From Paenibacillus psychroresistens (GTDB taxonomy: Bacteria; Bacillota; Bacilli; Paenibacillales; NBRC-103111): a DNA stretch of 64,000 nucleotides. The first letter of the stretch is position 1, and every line of letters starts with the position of its first letter. Below the pieces are notes generated by a model. That model was not told where the DNA came from, did not search any database, and worked only from the letters and a program-made list of their open reading frames with translations. Position numbers and translations under genes: made by a program. The stretch lies in the NCBI RefSeq assembly GCF_009728935.1, contig NZ_CP034235.1, positions 4,130,001-4,194,000 on the forward strand, written 5' to 3'. Of the stretch, positions 9,615 through 17,867 are shown one piece after another.

Positions 9615-9652
9615 ATGTTACGTATAGTAACATTATTCTACTGATAAATCAA
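9615..9652 (-). promoter_or_regulatory. Candidate promoter with palindromic operator for the riboswitch-chemoreceptor unit
   Basis: On the minus strand, TTGATT (9652-9647), a 17-nt spacer and TACTAT (9629-9624) form a sigma-A-like promoter. A perfect 19-bp palindrome, ATGTTACGTATAGTAACAT (9615-9633), covers the -10. It fits TGTNA-N7-TNACA, the GlnR/TnrA-type pattern, but nothing nearby concerns nitrogen. A second inverted repeat, GTTACA-N6-TGTAAC, lies at 9584-9601. Confidence 0.45.
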
Positions 9653-9666
9653 TTATTAGCTGTAAT

Positions 9667-11736
9667 TTATTTCAATATATCCAGCAATTCCTCTATGCTT
9701 GAGGTTGGCGATTGACAAGAGAAATTTTCACAAACATACGCTGTAGCTTTCCCTCCTAATGCATTCTTGCCCTGCATTAATGGAATTAAAGCTTCTACCT
9801 CCGCTTTCCCATCACCTGTCGGATTAACCATAATTAATGTATTCGGTGCATATCTCGTTTGAATCGCTCGGATCATCGCTTGGGTATCTTCGGCATTGAG
9901 ATCTCCGGCAATTACAACCTCACTGCTCGGACTGTATGCGAAATCAATGGCAGCCATGAATAAAGCGTGACCAGCAGGATAACCTTCTACAGCACCAGCG
10001 AAAGCTTTTAGCTGCTGATCGGCTTTCTGAGACAGCGCAGCATTAAATGTGTATCGAGCAAGCTTTTGCAAATTTAACGCTGCTGCTGAGTTTCCAGATG
10101 GCATCGCACCGTCATAAATTTCTTTAGGACGAATGAATAGCTGCTCACTGTCATTCCCATAGAAGAATAACCCGCCTTTCTGCTCATCCCAGAATAAATC
10201 AAGCATCTGTTGGTTCAGTTCTATAGCCTGTTTTATATAAGAAATGTCAAAGGTTGCTTCATATAGCTCGATCAAGCCCCAAACCATGAATGCATAATCA
10301 TCGACATAACCCGGAAAAGCCGCTTCACCATCGCGATATCGAGCTAACAGTCGTCCGTCTTCATTACGCATATTTGTCAGTATAAAGCTTACAGCCTTTT
10401 GGGCCGCCACTGCGTAGACGGGTTTTTGTAAAACCTTAGCTCCTTTGGCTAATGCCATAATGAACAGACCATTCCAAGAGGTGAGAATTTTATCATCCTT
10501 ATGAGGATGGATCCTAGCTTCACGATGGATGAATAATTTTTGGCGCGCTTCTTCTATCGTTTTTTTCAATTCTTCCAACGGCATTTGTTTTAATTTTGCA
10601 AACTCTTCAACTGTCAGATTGATTAGATTAGGAATATTATCCTCTTCAAAATTGCCATCAACCGTTATATCATAAAGCTCACAGTACAGTTCACCTATTT
10701 CTTGCCCAAGAACCTCAATTATCTCCTGTGGCTTCCATACATAGAACTTGCCTTCTACCCCTTCAGAATCTGCATCCTCTGCGCAATAAAAAGCTCCACC
10801 TACATCCGTCATATCCCTAAGAACATATGCAAATATTTGTTCTGCGGTCTCCGCATATTGAGCTTTTCCAGTTACTTGATAAGCTTCTAAATTAGTCATC
10901 GCCAACAAAGCATTATCGTACAACATCTTCTCAAAATGCGGCACCAGCCATCTTTCATCTGTCGAATAGCGCGAAAATCCGAAGCCTACATGATCATATA
11001 ACCCGCCGCGATACATAAAATCTAGCGTTTTCTCAACCATTTGCAAAGCTTTGGCGTTGTTGGTTTTAAGATAATTCCTCAATAACAATGAAAGATTATG
11101 TGAGGTAGGAAACTTGGGAGCAGTCCCAAAACCTCCATACATCGGATCAAACATTTGCTCATACATGCCATAGGCTTTTTCAAGTGATTTTGTACTAATT
11201 TCGCCTTGCAGATTAGAAAGCATGCGCTTTTGTGTTTCAGCTACTATCTGATTACCTGCATCAATAATTTTCTCACGGTCTTCGTTCCATTTCTCCGTAA
11301 CTTGACCCAGCAGATCCATAACCCCAAAGCGATTATTTTTACGTCTTTTTGGGAAGTAAGTGCCTGCGAAGAAAGGCTTCTTCTCCGGTGTCATAATTAT
11401 AGTCAAAGGCCAACCTCCGGCCCCTGTCATAGCCTGACAGACCGCCATATATAAATGATCCACATCTGGACGCTCTTCCCGATCTACCTTAATAGAGATG
11501 AAATTAGCGTTTAATACTTCTGCAACCTCTTCGTCCTCGAAGGACTCTTTTTCCATTACGTGGCACCAATGGCAGGTTGAATAACCGATGCTTAGGAAGA
11601 TCGGTTTATTTTCTTTCGCCGCTAATTCAAAAGCTTCGTCACTCCATGAATACCAGTTTACTGGGTTGTGTGCATGTTGTAATAGATATGGGGATTTTTC
11701 TTGTGACAATCTATTAGGTTTTGAATTGGTTGCCAT
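9667..11736 (-). CDS. YyaL-type thioredoxin-fold protein (DUF255)
   Basis: 689 aa from an ATG preceded by GAGGTG; a frame extension to 11787 has no Shine-Dalgarno. The N-terminal thioredoxin-like domain has C55 and C58 in STCHWCHVMEKESF. A long alpha/alpha-barrel of the N-acylglucosamine-epimerase/cellobiose-epimerase fold follows, with motifs such as YDHVGFGFSRYS and PHFEKMLYDNA. Length and motifs match the conserved YyaL (spermatogenesis-associated protein 20-like) family, whose enzymatic activity is not established. Two short degraded copies of its 5' part occur elsewhere in the window (14119-14184 and 24848-24881). Confidence 0.92.
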   Translation of the reverse strand: MATNSKPNRLSQEKSPYLLQHAHNPVNWYSWSDEAFELAAKENKPIFLSIGYSTCHWCHVMEKESFEDEEVAEVLNANFISIKVDREERPDVDHLYMAVCQAMTGAGGWPLTIIMTPEKKPFFAGTYFPKRRKNNRFGVMDLLGQVTEKWNEDREKIIDAGNQIVAETQKRMLSNLQGEISTKSLEKAYGMYEQMFDPMYGGFGTAPKFPTSHNLSLLLRNYLKTNNAKALQMVEKTLDFMYRGGLYDHVGFGFSRYSTDERWLVPHFEKMLYDNALLAMTNLEAYQVTGKAQYAETAEQIFAYVLRDMTDVGGAFYCAEDADSEGVEGKFYVWKPQEIIEVLGQEIGELYCELYDITVDGNFEEDNIPNLINLTVEEFAKLKQMPLEELKKTIEEARQKLFIHREARIHPHKDDKILTSWNGLFIMALAKGAKVLQKPVYAVAAQKAVSFILTNMRNEDGRLLARYRDGEAAFPGYVDDYAFMVWGLIELYEATFDISYIKQAIELNQQMLDLFWDEQKGGLFFYGNDSEQLFIRPKEIYDGAMPSGNSAAALNLQKLARYTFNAALSQKADQQLKAFAGAVEGYPAGHALFMAAIDFAYSPSSEVVIAGDLNAEDTQAMIRAIQTRYAPNTLIMVNPTGDGKAEVEALIPLMQGKNALGGKATAYVCENFSCQSPTSSIEELLDILK

Positions 11737-11915
11737 GGTAATAAACACCTCAAATTTGATTTCTTTATTATTGAATAAGTTTAGCATAGTGAAGTTAAAA
11801 AAGGAAAAGCAGCCATTCGAAAGTTTAGTTAAACTAAGGATGACACGACTTGTCCATGGTTTTGATGAACTAGAGATGTTATCATAAAGGAAAACATAGA
11901 GACAGAGGTATTCAG

Positions 11916-12197
11916 ATGCTGACTACGCCCATTGGAAGATTGAGGTTCATTGGATTTTTCGAAGGCATTTCTTTCCTGATCCTGCTCGGAATTGCCATGC
12001 CGCTTAAATATATTGCCGATATACCAGAGGTCGTCTTTTGGGTCGGGTTACTTCATGGAGGCTTGTTCTCGTTATATCTCCTTGCGATCGGTCATGCCTG
12101 GTTGTTGCACAAACTAACTCTAGGTAGTTCATTACTGGCTTTTATCGCCGCATTTTTGCCCTTTGGTCCTTTTCTAATGGACAGAAAACTTCGTTAA
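11916..12197 (+). CDS. DUF3817 membrane protein
   Basis: 93 aa, with three hydrophobic helices and the DUF3817 pattern (GRLRFIGFFEGISFLILL near the start, LHGGLFSLYLLAIGHAW in the middle, PFGPFLMDRKL at the end). Members are small integral membrane proteins of unknown role, often called YdzA-like. Single gene, divergent from yyaL. Confidence 0.88.
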   Translation: MLTTPIGRLRFIGFFEGISFLILLGIAMPLKYIADIPEVVFWVGLLHGGLFSLYLLAIGHAWLLHKLTLGSSLLAFIAAFLPFGPFLMDRKLR

Positions 12198-12210
12198 TGG
12201 CTAACCACCA

Positions 12211-12264
12211 CTAAACCCACTCACCGTTATCTGTTCTCTTGCCTCGGAATTTGATTGTCCTCAT
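12211..12264 (-). pseudogene. Truncated YopX-like phage gene start
   Basis: Seventeen codons reading MRTIKFRGKRTDNGEWV and then TAG. This matches the typical beginning of YopX-family phage proteins; the rest of the gene is missing, because the next bases run into the DUF3817 gene. Its ATG overlaps the TGA of the ORF upstream (ATGA), a packing typical of phage early genes. It is evidence of prophage decay here. Confidence 0.5.
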
Positions 12265-12344
12265 TCGTCAATGATTCCACAGTCGGAAAATGTTATTTCA
12301 CGGTTCTCGATTTTCCTCTCAAACTTTTTCGTAATCGGATTCAT
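12261..12344 (-). CDS. Possible 27-aa phage-type small protein
   Basis: Starts at an ATG with GGAG seven nt upstream. The product is charged (it begins MNPITKKFERK and ends in acidic residues) and stops with ATGA overlap into the YopX-like fragment. No family recognised. The overlap and Shine-Dalgarno suggest a once-translated phage gene; it could now be non-functional. Confidence 0.35.
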   Translation of the reverse strand: MNPITKKFERKIENREITFSDCGIIDE

Positions 12345-12385
12345 AAGATCACTCCATTCATTTGTATACCCAAAAATGTGCAAAG

Positions 12386-12426
12386 AAAAAGGCGACACCG
12401 AATCACCTAAGTGATTAAGTGCTGCC
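12386..12426 (-). terminator. Intrinsic terminator
   Basis: Minus-strand stem GGCAGCACTTAATCAC / GTGATTCGGTGTCGCC (two mismatches plus G-U pairs), loop TTAG, then five T residues. It lies just after the 59-aa gene at 12444-12623. Confidence 0.7.
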
Positions 12427-12443
12427 CGTTCTCGAGTCAGCTT

Positions 12444-12623
12444 TTATAGTTCATTTTTAGAAATAGTGGAGCCCGCTGTTTCCTTCATTTTCAATTCTGC
12501 TGATTCATCATTAAACCTTCCGAGATGAATTTCTGACTGTAATACTTCAATGAAACTAATTCCTTCGGGTTGATTGCCTTGCTTCATTCCATTTAACCAT
12601 TGATTTAGTAATTCAGCATTCAT
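12444..12623 (-). CDS. Small hypothetical protein, 59 aa
   Basis: Not a recognised family. The protein is acidic, begins MNAELLNQWLNGMKQG and has no membrane segment. GGAG lies 10 nt upstream, and a terminator follows 18 nt after the stop. A 14-codon reading frame (12613-12657, product MSKDKLLEWIIDEC) overlaps its start in another frame. This could be a coupling leader peptide, or the two could be remnants of one frameshifted gene. Confidence 0.45.
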   Translation of the reverse strand: MNAELLNQWLNGMKQGNQPEGISFIEVLQSEIHLGRFNDESAELKMKETAGSTISKNEL

Positions 12624-13012
12624 CTATTATCCACTCCAATAGCTTGTCTTTACTCATATTGTTATCATATTGGAGTAAATAACAACAGCTGCATTACTCT
12701 TTATTTACTGCTGATCCATGACATGGCTTTCTGTTTTATGGGTAAATGTTACCTTGCCATTATTCGTTAGCACCTCAAGCTTACCAAACAGAGGTAATAT
12801 AATCTCATTGGTCTTGCCATGTATAGCACTACCCAACTTGAAGGCAGTATCCCCGCAAAGGCTTACCCATTGGTGTCTTATGCCACCAAATCCCTTGCGA
12901 GAATGCTTTGTTGATCCCAAAAAATAACCACTCAATGAATGAGTAACTATTTTGTAAAATATTTATAAAGATATTTACAACTTATGTAAAATTTTATTTT
13001 ATTCACCAATAC
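12624..13012. other. Stretch without a supported gene
   Basis: Apart from the 14-codon leader-like frame at its left end, I see no gene here. Both strands are open over about 12718-12927, but neither frame has a Shine-Dalgarno or a recognisable product. The right part is very AT-rich. Confidence 0.4.
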
Positions 13013-13039
13013 AAAAAGCCCATGCTTCTCTGCACAGGC
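13013..13039 (-). terminator. Intrinsic terminator
   Basis: Minus-strand stem GCCTGTGC / GCATGGGC (two G-U pairs) followed by five T residues, 38 nt after the stop of the 13077-13277 gene. Confidence 0.7.
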
Positions 13040-13076
13040 AATACCAAATTACATTTCTAATTCCATTTAATTTTAA

Positions 13077-13277
13077 TTAATGAAACATTGAAATAACCGT
13101 AAACTCGCAGCCATCCTTGAAAAAATAGCTACTCGTCAATTTAACAGTATGTAAACCATAAGATACAACGCGTCCGCTTCCTAAATGCATTCCGTCTTGC
13201 GTAACTTTAACTTCAATATCATTTAGAATTGCATCTTCAAAATCTGAATCTGTCAATAAGATTTGTCCAAGTAACAT
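13077..13277 (-). CDS. Small hypothetical protein, 66 aa
   Basis: Real by its signals: a strong Shine-Dalgarno (AGGAGGGG) 6 nt before the ATG, and its own terminator downstream. The sequence alternates hydrophobic and polar residues like a small beta-barrel, with Gly-rich turns (DGMHLGSGRVVSYGLHTVKL). It has one Cys and no signal peptide or membrane helix. I do not recognise the family. Phage accessory or a small regulatory protein are both possible. Confidence 0.65.
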   Translation of the reverse strand: MLLGQILLTDSDFEDAILNDIEVKVTQDGMHLGSGRVVSYGLHTVKLTSSYFFKDGCEFTVISMFH

Positions 13278-13373
13278 AAATTCCCCTCCTAATGGTTTAT
13301 ATTAGGTAGGACAGGAAGAGCAAGAGATATGTTACATAATAAGGTAATTAATTCACTGACAATTCTCAATTAG

Positions 13374-13622
13374 AAACAACTTGTTTCACCTAAAACAGAA
13401 GTTGCGTCTGCTAAAACAGTAAGTACTGATATACCAGCTCCTACTTTAGCACCAACACCCATTCCAACTCCTATTTTAACAGAAGCAGGGAAAGCAAATA
13501 TTGAAAAAGATAAGGCTTCTGCTGTAAATAAAGCTGCTGTTGCATTAGCTAGAACTGAACTCATTGAGGGGGTCAATTTAGCGTTTGGGATGGATATATG
13601 GCAAATTGGCTTATTCTTATGA
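13374..13622 (+). pseudogene. 5'-truncated gene remnant with Pro/Thr-rich linker
   Basis: An 82-codon open frame without any start codon begins directly after a stop. It reads a Pro/Ala/Thr-rich linker (PAPTLAPTPIPTP) and then a helical Ala/Lys-rich segment. This is typical of the region after the signal peptide of secreted or lipid-anchored Bacillales proteins. The opposite-strand frame is a shadow of it. I read it as what is left of a secreted-protein gene. Confidence 0.4.
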
Positions 13623-13779
13623 TGTTCCTATGAAGATGTAACCTTATGAACTGTATTTGTTTTAAGTTATGTTTAAAATACTACTCAATTTTCGAGTATA
13701 TTTTTCCTCATAGATATGGCTTATGATGAATTTGTAGCAAGAGAAACCTCATTAGAGGAAAAATAGGAGGATTTATATT

Positions 13780-14004
13780 ATGAAGAAAACAATCAAATTA
13801 GGTTTAGTAAGTGTAGTGGTTTCAGCTATTTTGGCTTTACCAGTGGCAGCAAGTGCCGATACTATTTCGCGCAGTACACTTTTATCCACAACTCAGCAGA
13901 ACATCGAAATCATTCAATTACCAGTGATTATCAGCCATAATCCACCAACTTATCACAATCCTCCAACCTACCATAATCCACCAACTTATTATGTAGGAAA
14001 TTAA
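13780..14004 (+). CDS. Secreted peptide with HNPPTY hexapeptide repeats
   Basis: 74 aa. It has a clear Sec signal peptide (residues 1-26, cleavage after PVAASA). A roughly 27-residue spacer follows, then three tandem HNPPTY units (codons 53-70, 18-nt DNA repeats) and the tail YVGN. TAGGAGG lies 10 nt before the ATG, and a terminator follows, so it is a functional single-gene unit. No Cys and no known bacteriocin leader. It could be a secreted structural or adhesive peptide or a linear signalling precursor with repeated units. No family recognised. Confidence 0.72.
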   Translation: MKKTIKLGLVSVVVSAILALPVAASADTISRSTLLSTTQQNIEIIQLPVIISHNPPTYHNPPTYHNPPTYYVGN

Positions 14005-14051
14005 AAAAACTTTTTTTAAGTTTTAAAGTTGGAAGTACAAAAAAACTATTC

Positions 14052-14101
14052 GCCATTTGCTTATATTCCACAGTTAAATGGAATAGTAAATGGCTTATTT
14101 T
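14052..14101 (+). terminator. Intrinsic terminator
   Basis: Long stem GCCATTTGC..TATTCCA / TGGAATA..GTAAATGGC followed by TTATTTTT. Ends the secreted-peptide gene. Confidence 0.75.
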
Positions 14102-14118
14102 TAATTATTATAAAACGA

Positions 14119-14184
14119 TTACCAGTTCACTGGGTTATGGGCATGTTGGAGTAGATAAGGGGATTTTTCTTGTTTTAGTCGGTT
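14119..14184 (-). pseudogene. Fragment of a second yyaL copy
   Basis: On the minus strand this reads NRLKQEKSPYLLQHAHNPVNW and then a stop. It matches residues 9-29 of the intact YyaL protein at 9667-11736 with one difference. The DNA matches 11653-11715 with several changes. Nothing else of the gene is present on either side. Confidence 0.85.
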
Positions 14185-14225
14185 TGTAAAACACGAAAAC
14201 CTCTAGATAACTTCTTTCTGGTATT

Positions 14226-14460
14226 TCAGAAGATATCCAACTTTTTATTGAGGTGATAAGTCAGTGCCAATGAAATGCAGAAGCTTAATTCGTCTAGGGG
14301 GATATCATCGTTAACAGTCAATCCGAATTGTACTGCCGCTTTTGGATTTCAGTGTAAGGTAGCTCAGCTGTCCCCACTTAAGCGTTTCTTCCTGCGAGTA
14401 TCTCATGAAAACCGCGCTAACCTCTGGACTTTTAATAGCAGTACTATTCATTTTGCACAT
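14226..14460 (-). pseudogene. Possible frameshifted small gene
   Basis: A 49-codon frame (14460-14311) with coding-like composition (for example VSAVFMRYSQEETLKWGQLS) ends at a stop. An overlapping frame continues coding-like to 14226 (TVNDDIPLDELSFCISLAL). Read together they look like one small gene broken by a frameshift near 14315. No family is recognised, and a chance reading is possible. Confidence 0.3.
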
Positions 14461-14522
14461 CCAATCCTATTGTATCTTCATTATATTACTTAATCTGCTT
14501 TTTTTCCAATTTATATACATGC

Positions 14523-14564
14523 AAAAAGGACAGATACTCTCAATCTGAGAGTTCTGCCTTTTTT
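14523..14564. terminator. Intrinsic terminator
   Basis: Stem AAAAGGACAGA.ACTCTCA / TGAGAGT.TCTGCCTTTTTT; usable on both strands. It ends the 14586-14909 gene on the minus strand. Confidence 0.85.
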
Positions 14565-14585
14565 AGGTTGAATAACATAATAGTT

Positions 14586-14909
14586 CTAGATTTCCTTATA
14601 TTGTTTTAATATTTCTTCGGCTTTCGCCTTATATTCTCCATCTAAAAACAACTGTTCCAAAATAATATAGTCGTTGTATTCATCTAAAAAGCTATTAATA
14701 TTTGATTCTCCACCATGAACAAATAAAACATTTTGTGAATTTTCCTCAACAATTTTATCGTTTAATTTATTACTTAAAATTAACCATAATTCATAGTTCA
14801 GACTTGCACTTTCGTAATCAAGTTGTTCGAAGTGTCCCTTCACTTCAAATAGCTCACCATAATACCCAGATATCCTAACTTTATCGCCTATAGTAATTTT
14901 CTTTTTCAT
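14586..14909 (-). CDS. Hypothetical protein, 107 aa
   Basis: The N-terminal part (ITIGDKVRISGYYGELFEVKG) resembles a small beta-barrel/KOW-like fold; the rest is acidic and helical (LFLDGEYKAKAEEILKQY). No signal peptide or membrane helix. The Shine-Dalgarno is weak (GGTG, about 10 nt upstream), but a good terminator follows. Strongly AT-rich relative to its neighbours, as expected of a mobile or phage-derived gene. Function unknown. Confidence 0.6.
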   Translation of the reverse strand: MKKKITIGDKVRISGYYGELFEVKGHFEQLDYESASLNYELWLILSNKLNDKIVEENSQNVLFVHGGESNINSFLDEYNDYIILEQLFLDGEYKAKAEEILKQYKEI

Positions 14910-15166
14910 TAATAACAGTCACCAACCTTATGTAAAAGTTTATGCAAAACAATATAATTTCAAAAATATGAGGAGGATATGAACAATATTTTATATGGTC
15001 TGAAAAAAGGATTCAGCTGAAAGTCATTAATTAATATATCTTTATCTTCTATTAGATTGTATTATAATGTTGACATAAAAAAGAGGACTAAGTTTTATAG
15101 TCCCCCTGATTTATTTTTAATTTTTAATGAAATATCAATAAATATACTGGGGGAAAATTACTCATA

Positions 15167-15862
15167 ATGTTAGAATCATCAAGGTACTATAAACTCGCAG
15201 AGAGAATCAATTCAAAACTTGATTTAAGAGAAGCATTGGAGCAGGTAGTGGTAGCCATCTCCGAAGAAATTGTCCGCTGTGATGCTGTCGGAATATATTT
15301 ACCTAAGCCAGATGGTACATTTCAAGGGTACATCGGCAAACCAGATCGTCTCAACGGGTTAATGCTAGATCAACTTAACGTGGATCCAAAGAATGACATG
15401 CTCGCTCAAGAGATTATTACCTTCAAAAAGAGTATCTATATACCTGACACATCCGTTGATCAACGTCCAGATCCCAAAATCGTACAATTTTTTCAGATTA
15501 AATCGTTACTTGCATTGCCTATCACCTACGAGGAAGAAATTTTTGGGATCGTTTATTTATTTGATTATGGGATCGCAATGAATTTATCCATCGAAGAAAT
15601 TCAAACAGTAGAAGCTTACGTAAATATGGCGGCAGTGGTTATCCGCAACACCAAAATATTCGCTGGCTTCCAAAATATCGAAAAAGAATTAATGCTAGCC
15701 AAAAAGGAGCTCCAGCTTAACTTGTTGACTCCAGTGGAAAGAGAAGTTTATGAACTAAAGCAGCAAGGCTTGAATAAAACCGAAATCGCCAAACATTTAC
15801 AGAAGTCTTTGAATACAGTAAAAAATCAATGGAAAAATGTTCGCGAGAAATTAGGATTGTAG
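15167..15862 (+). CDS. GAF-domain regulator with LuxR-type HTH
   Basis: 231 aa. A GAF domain spans about residues 15-165 (RCDAVGIYLPKPDGTFQGYIG; LLALPITYEEEIFGIVYLF). A C-terminal helix-turn-helix follows (LTPVEREVYELKQQGLNKTEIAKHL, then a recognition helix SLNTVKNQWKNVREKLGL) of the LuxR/sigma-region-4 type. It probably senses a small ligand or redox state in the cytosol and binds DNA directly. It lies beside, and converges with, the ABC importer operon; a link is only positional. Confidence 0.85.
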   Translation: MLESSRYYKLAERINSKLDLREALEQVVVAISEEIVRCDAVGIYLPKPDGTFQGYIGKPDRLNGLMLDQLNVDPKNDMLAQEIITFKKSIYIPDTSVDQRPDPKIVQFFQIKSLLALPITYEEEIFGIVYLFDYGIAMNLSIEEIQTVEAYVNMAAVVIRNTKIFAGFQNIEKELMLAKKELQLNLLTPVEREVYELKQQGLNKTEIAKHLQKSLNTVKNQWKNVREKLGL

Positions 15863-15927
15863 TCATTCCCCTGATTCCCCCTTCTACTGCTACTATACCG
15901 ATAGATAACATCTCCTACAAACAAAAG

Positions 15928-15950
15928 AAAAACCCCAAAGAAGGGGTTTC
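15928..15950. terminator. Bidirectional intrinsic terminator
   Basis: Stem AAACCCC / GGGGTTT, loop AAAGAA, with A-run before and T's after. It lies between the GAF regulator gene and the convergent importer operon. Confidence 0.8.
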
Positions 15951-16018
15951 ACTGGAAGTAGGATTGAAGATCTTGAATACATCGTGATGTTCTTGATTTT
16001 AGTTAGGTAATGAGCAGA

Positions 16019-16873
16019 TCAACCTTTAACACCACCAGCGGTTAAACCTTCTATAATTTGTTTTTGCAGAACTGCATAGATAATCATGACCGGTAGGATG
16101 CTGTATACGATTCCTGCCGACATTTGCGCGTAATTCGTGTTATAGATATCGCGAAAACCGACCATCCCGACTGGCAGCGTACGCAATTCATCTGTGGAGA
16201 TGAAGAAATTCGCCAATAGAAACTCATTCCAATTTCCAATGAAGTTGATAATAAATACGGTTACCAATGCCGGGATTGTAATGGGTATAATTATTTTAGT
16301 GAAAATCCCCTTTGCACTCAATCCATCCATGACAGAAGCTTCTTCAATTTCACTCGGAATCGATTTCATAAAAGCCGACAAAATGATAACTGTAAATGGA
16401 ATTGCCCCAGCAGTGTAAGGAAGGATTAGCGCCATATGGGTACCCAATATAGGTTGACCAAATACCACCATATCTTTCAACATAATAAAAATAGGCAGCA
16501 GTAAAGCATTACCTGGAATGAGCAAGCCGATAAGAATGAATTGGTACATTCCTTTGCTCAATTTTAAATATCGCATCCGCGTAATCGCATAAGCACCCAT
16601 GGACGAAAAGACGATCGTCACGATTGAGCAAAGTGTTGCGATATACAAACTATTAAAAAAGTAAACGCTGATTTTCGCATTCACCCAAGCTTCATAATAA
16701 TTCTCAAAATGAAACGAAGATGGGAATCCGAATGGATTACTCGCAATCGCCTGATTATCCGATTTTACAGATGAAAAGAGGACGAACAGGAACGGGTAAA
16801 GGATCACAACTAAATAGCCTAGTAATAAAATATGGGGGATACTTTTTTTCAGCGATCTTAGTGTCATCGTCAT
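16019..16873 (-). CDS. Carbohydrate ABC importer permease (MalG/AraQ type)
   Basis: 284 aa with six predicted helices, and the cytoplasmic EAA loop EASVMDGLSAKGIFTKIIIPIT that contacts the ATPase. The C-terminal IIEGLTAGGVKG is typical of MalG/AraQ-like permeases. Its ATG shares one base with the TAA of the previous permease gene (TAATG), so they are coupled. No ATPase gene is nearby: these CUT1 importers usually share a common MsmX-type ATPase. Confidence 0.93.
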   Translation of the reverse strand: MTMTLRSLKKSIPHILLLGYLVVILYPFLFVLFSSVKSDNQAIASNPFGFPSSFHFENYYEAWVNAKISVYFFNSLYIATLCSIVTIVFSSMGAYAITRMRYLKLSKGMYQFILIGLLIPGNALLLPIFIMLKDMVVFGQPILGTHMALILPYTAGAIPFTVIILSAFMKSIPSEIEEASVMDGLSAKGIFTKIIIPITIPALVTVFIINFIGNWNEFLLANFFISTDELRTLPVGMVGFRDIYNTNYAQMSAGIVYSILPVMIIYAVLQKQIIEGLTAGGVKG

Positions 16874-17754
16874 TAGTATTCGACCCTTTCGACTCTTCTG
16901 GCAATTAAAAATTGGTACAGTACTGTAAGAATAAGCGTGAAAACGAAGATTAACACGGCAATAGAATTGCCATACCCGTATTTGACATTCGTTATTCCGT
17001 ATTTAATCAAATAGGTTGCCATTACATCCGTTACCCCACCTGGACCGCCTTTAGTCATTACGATGATAATATCAGCCGCTTTCATTGCACCTGCGATGGA
17101 AAGCATAATTACAACGGAAATGATAGGCATTATAAGCGGTACCGTAATCCGAGTTGCGCGTTTAAAAGCGCTAGCCCCATCGACTATTGCAGCTTCATCT
17201 ATTTCCCTCGGAATCGACATTATTGCAGCAAGAACCATAACTATGTAGAATCCCGTCCACTGCCAGGCATTGGTTATCAAGATTGAAAACATCGCCCAAT
17301 TAGAGTCGGATAACCACATGACAGGCTGAAAACCAATTTTCTCCAGAATTAGATTAAATAAACCGATATCCGGTTCGTAGATGAAACTCCACAAAATTCC
17401 TATCACCGCAGTTGACATGACGGAGGGGATAAATACAGCCGTTTTATATAAACCCTTGAGTTTTTTAACGTTGCTGATCAAAAGCGAGAAAAATATAATC
17501 AGAGGAACTTGCACAAAAACTGAGAACAGAATGAAATACCCGTTATTTTTGGCGGAGTCCCAAAATTTAACGTCTGCAAACGCATGCTTAAAGTTTGCCA
17601 ACCCATTAAATTGTGCTTCAGTAAGACCGTTCCATTTCGTAAAGCCTTTGAGAAACGCAGAAATCATTGGATAAATGAAAAACATAACATACAGCAAAAG
17701 GAGAGGCAGCATAAACAGTACATACGTCCATGGGTTTCTTAATGTTTTATTCAT
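16873..17754 (-). CDS. Carbohydrate ABC importer permease (MalF/UgpA type)
   Basis: 293 aa, with a hydrophobic N-terminus (TYVLFMLPLLLLYVMFFIYP), six helices and the EAA motif EIDEAAIVDGASAFKRATRITVPL. Shine-Dalgarno GGAGGT lies 6 nt before the ATG. It forms the heterodimeric pore with the product of 16019-16873, downstream of the binding-protein gene and separated from it by an attenuator-like hairpin. Confidence 0.93.
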   Translation of the reverse strand: MNKTLRNPWTYVLFMLPLLLLYVMFFIYPMISAFLKGFTKWNGLTEAQFNGLANFKHAFADVKFWDSAKNNGYFILFSVFVQVPLIIFFSLLISNVKKLKGLYKTAVFIPSVMSTAVIGILWSFIYEPDIGLFNLILEKIGFQPVMWLSDSNWAMFSILITNAWQWTGFYIVMVLAAIMSIPREIDEAAIVDGASAFKRATRITVPLIMPIISVVIMLSIAGAMKAADIIIVMTKGGPGGVTDVMATYLIKYGITNVKYGYGNSIAVLIFVFTLILTVLYQFLIARRVERVEY

Positions 17755-17803
17755 CGTTACCTCCGTGATAATCAGAAATTTGCTTCATAAATCGTTTTTT
17801 ATT

Positions 17804-17842
17804 AAAAAAGTACCACCCACTCTGAGGAGGGTGGTACTTTTC
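17804..17842. terminator. Intercistronic hairpin between binding protein and permeases
   Basis: Perfect 13-bp arms AAAAGTACCACCC / GGGTGGTACTTTT with a T-run in the minus direction. It lies between the substrate-binding-protein gene and the permease genes of the same operon. It is probably a partial terminator or mRNA-stabilising end that lets the binding protein be made in excess. Confidence 0.85.
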
Positions 17843-17867
17843 TCTAACTTCTCTAACTTATCATAAT

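Noticed and set aside
12705..12935. 76-aa minus-strand and 69-aa plus-strand frames
   Set aside because: Both strands are open, starts are TTG or weak, there is no ribosome site and no recognisable product.
13370..13576. 68-aa minus-strand frame
   Set aside because: It is the antisense shadow of the Pro/Thr-rich plus-strand frame, which has the coding-like composition.
14275..14493. 72-aa plus-strand frame
   Set aside because: No ribosome site; the minus strand gives a more protein-like, though frameshifted, reading.
15085..15110. Hairpin GGACTA/TAGTCC before the GAF regulator gene
   Set aside because: Stem is short and no gene ends nearby on the strand that has the T-run; could be a relic, not a supported terminator.
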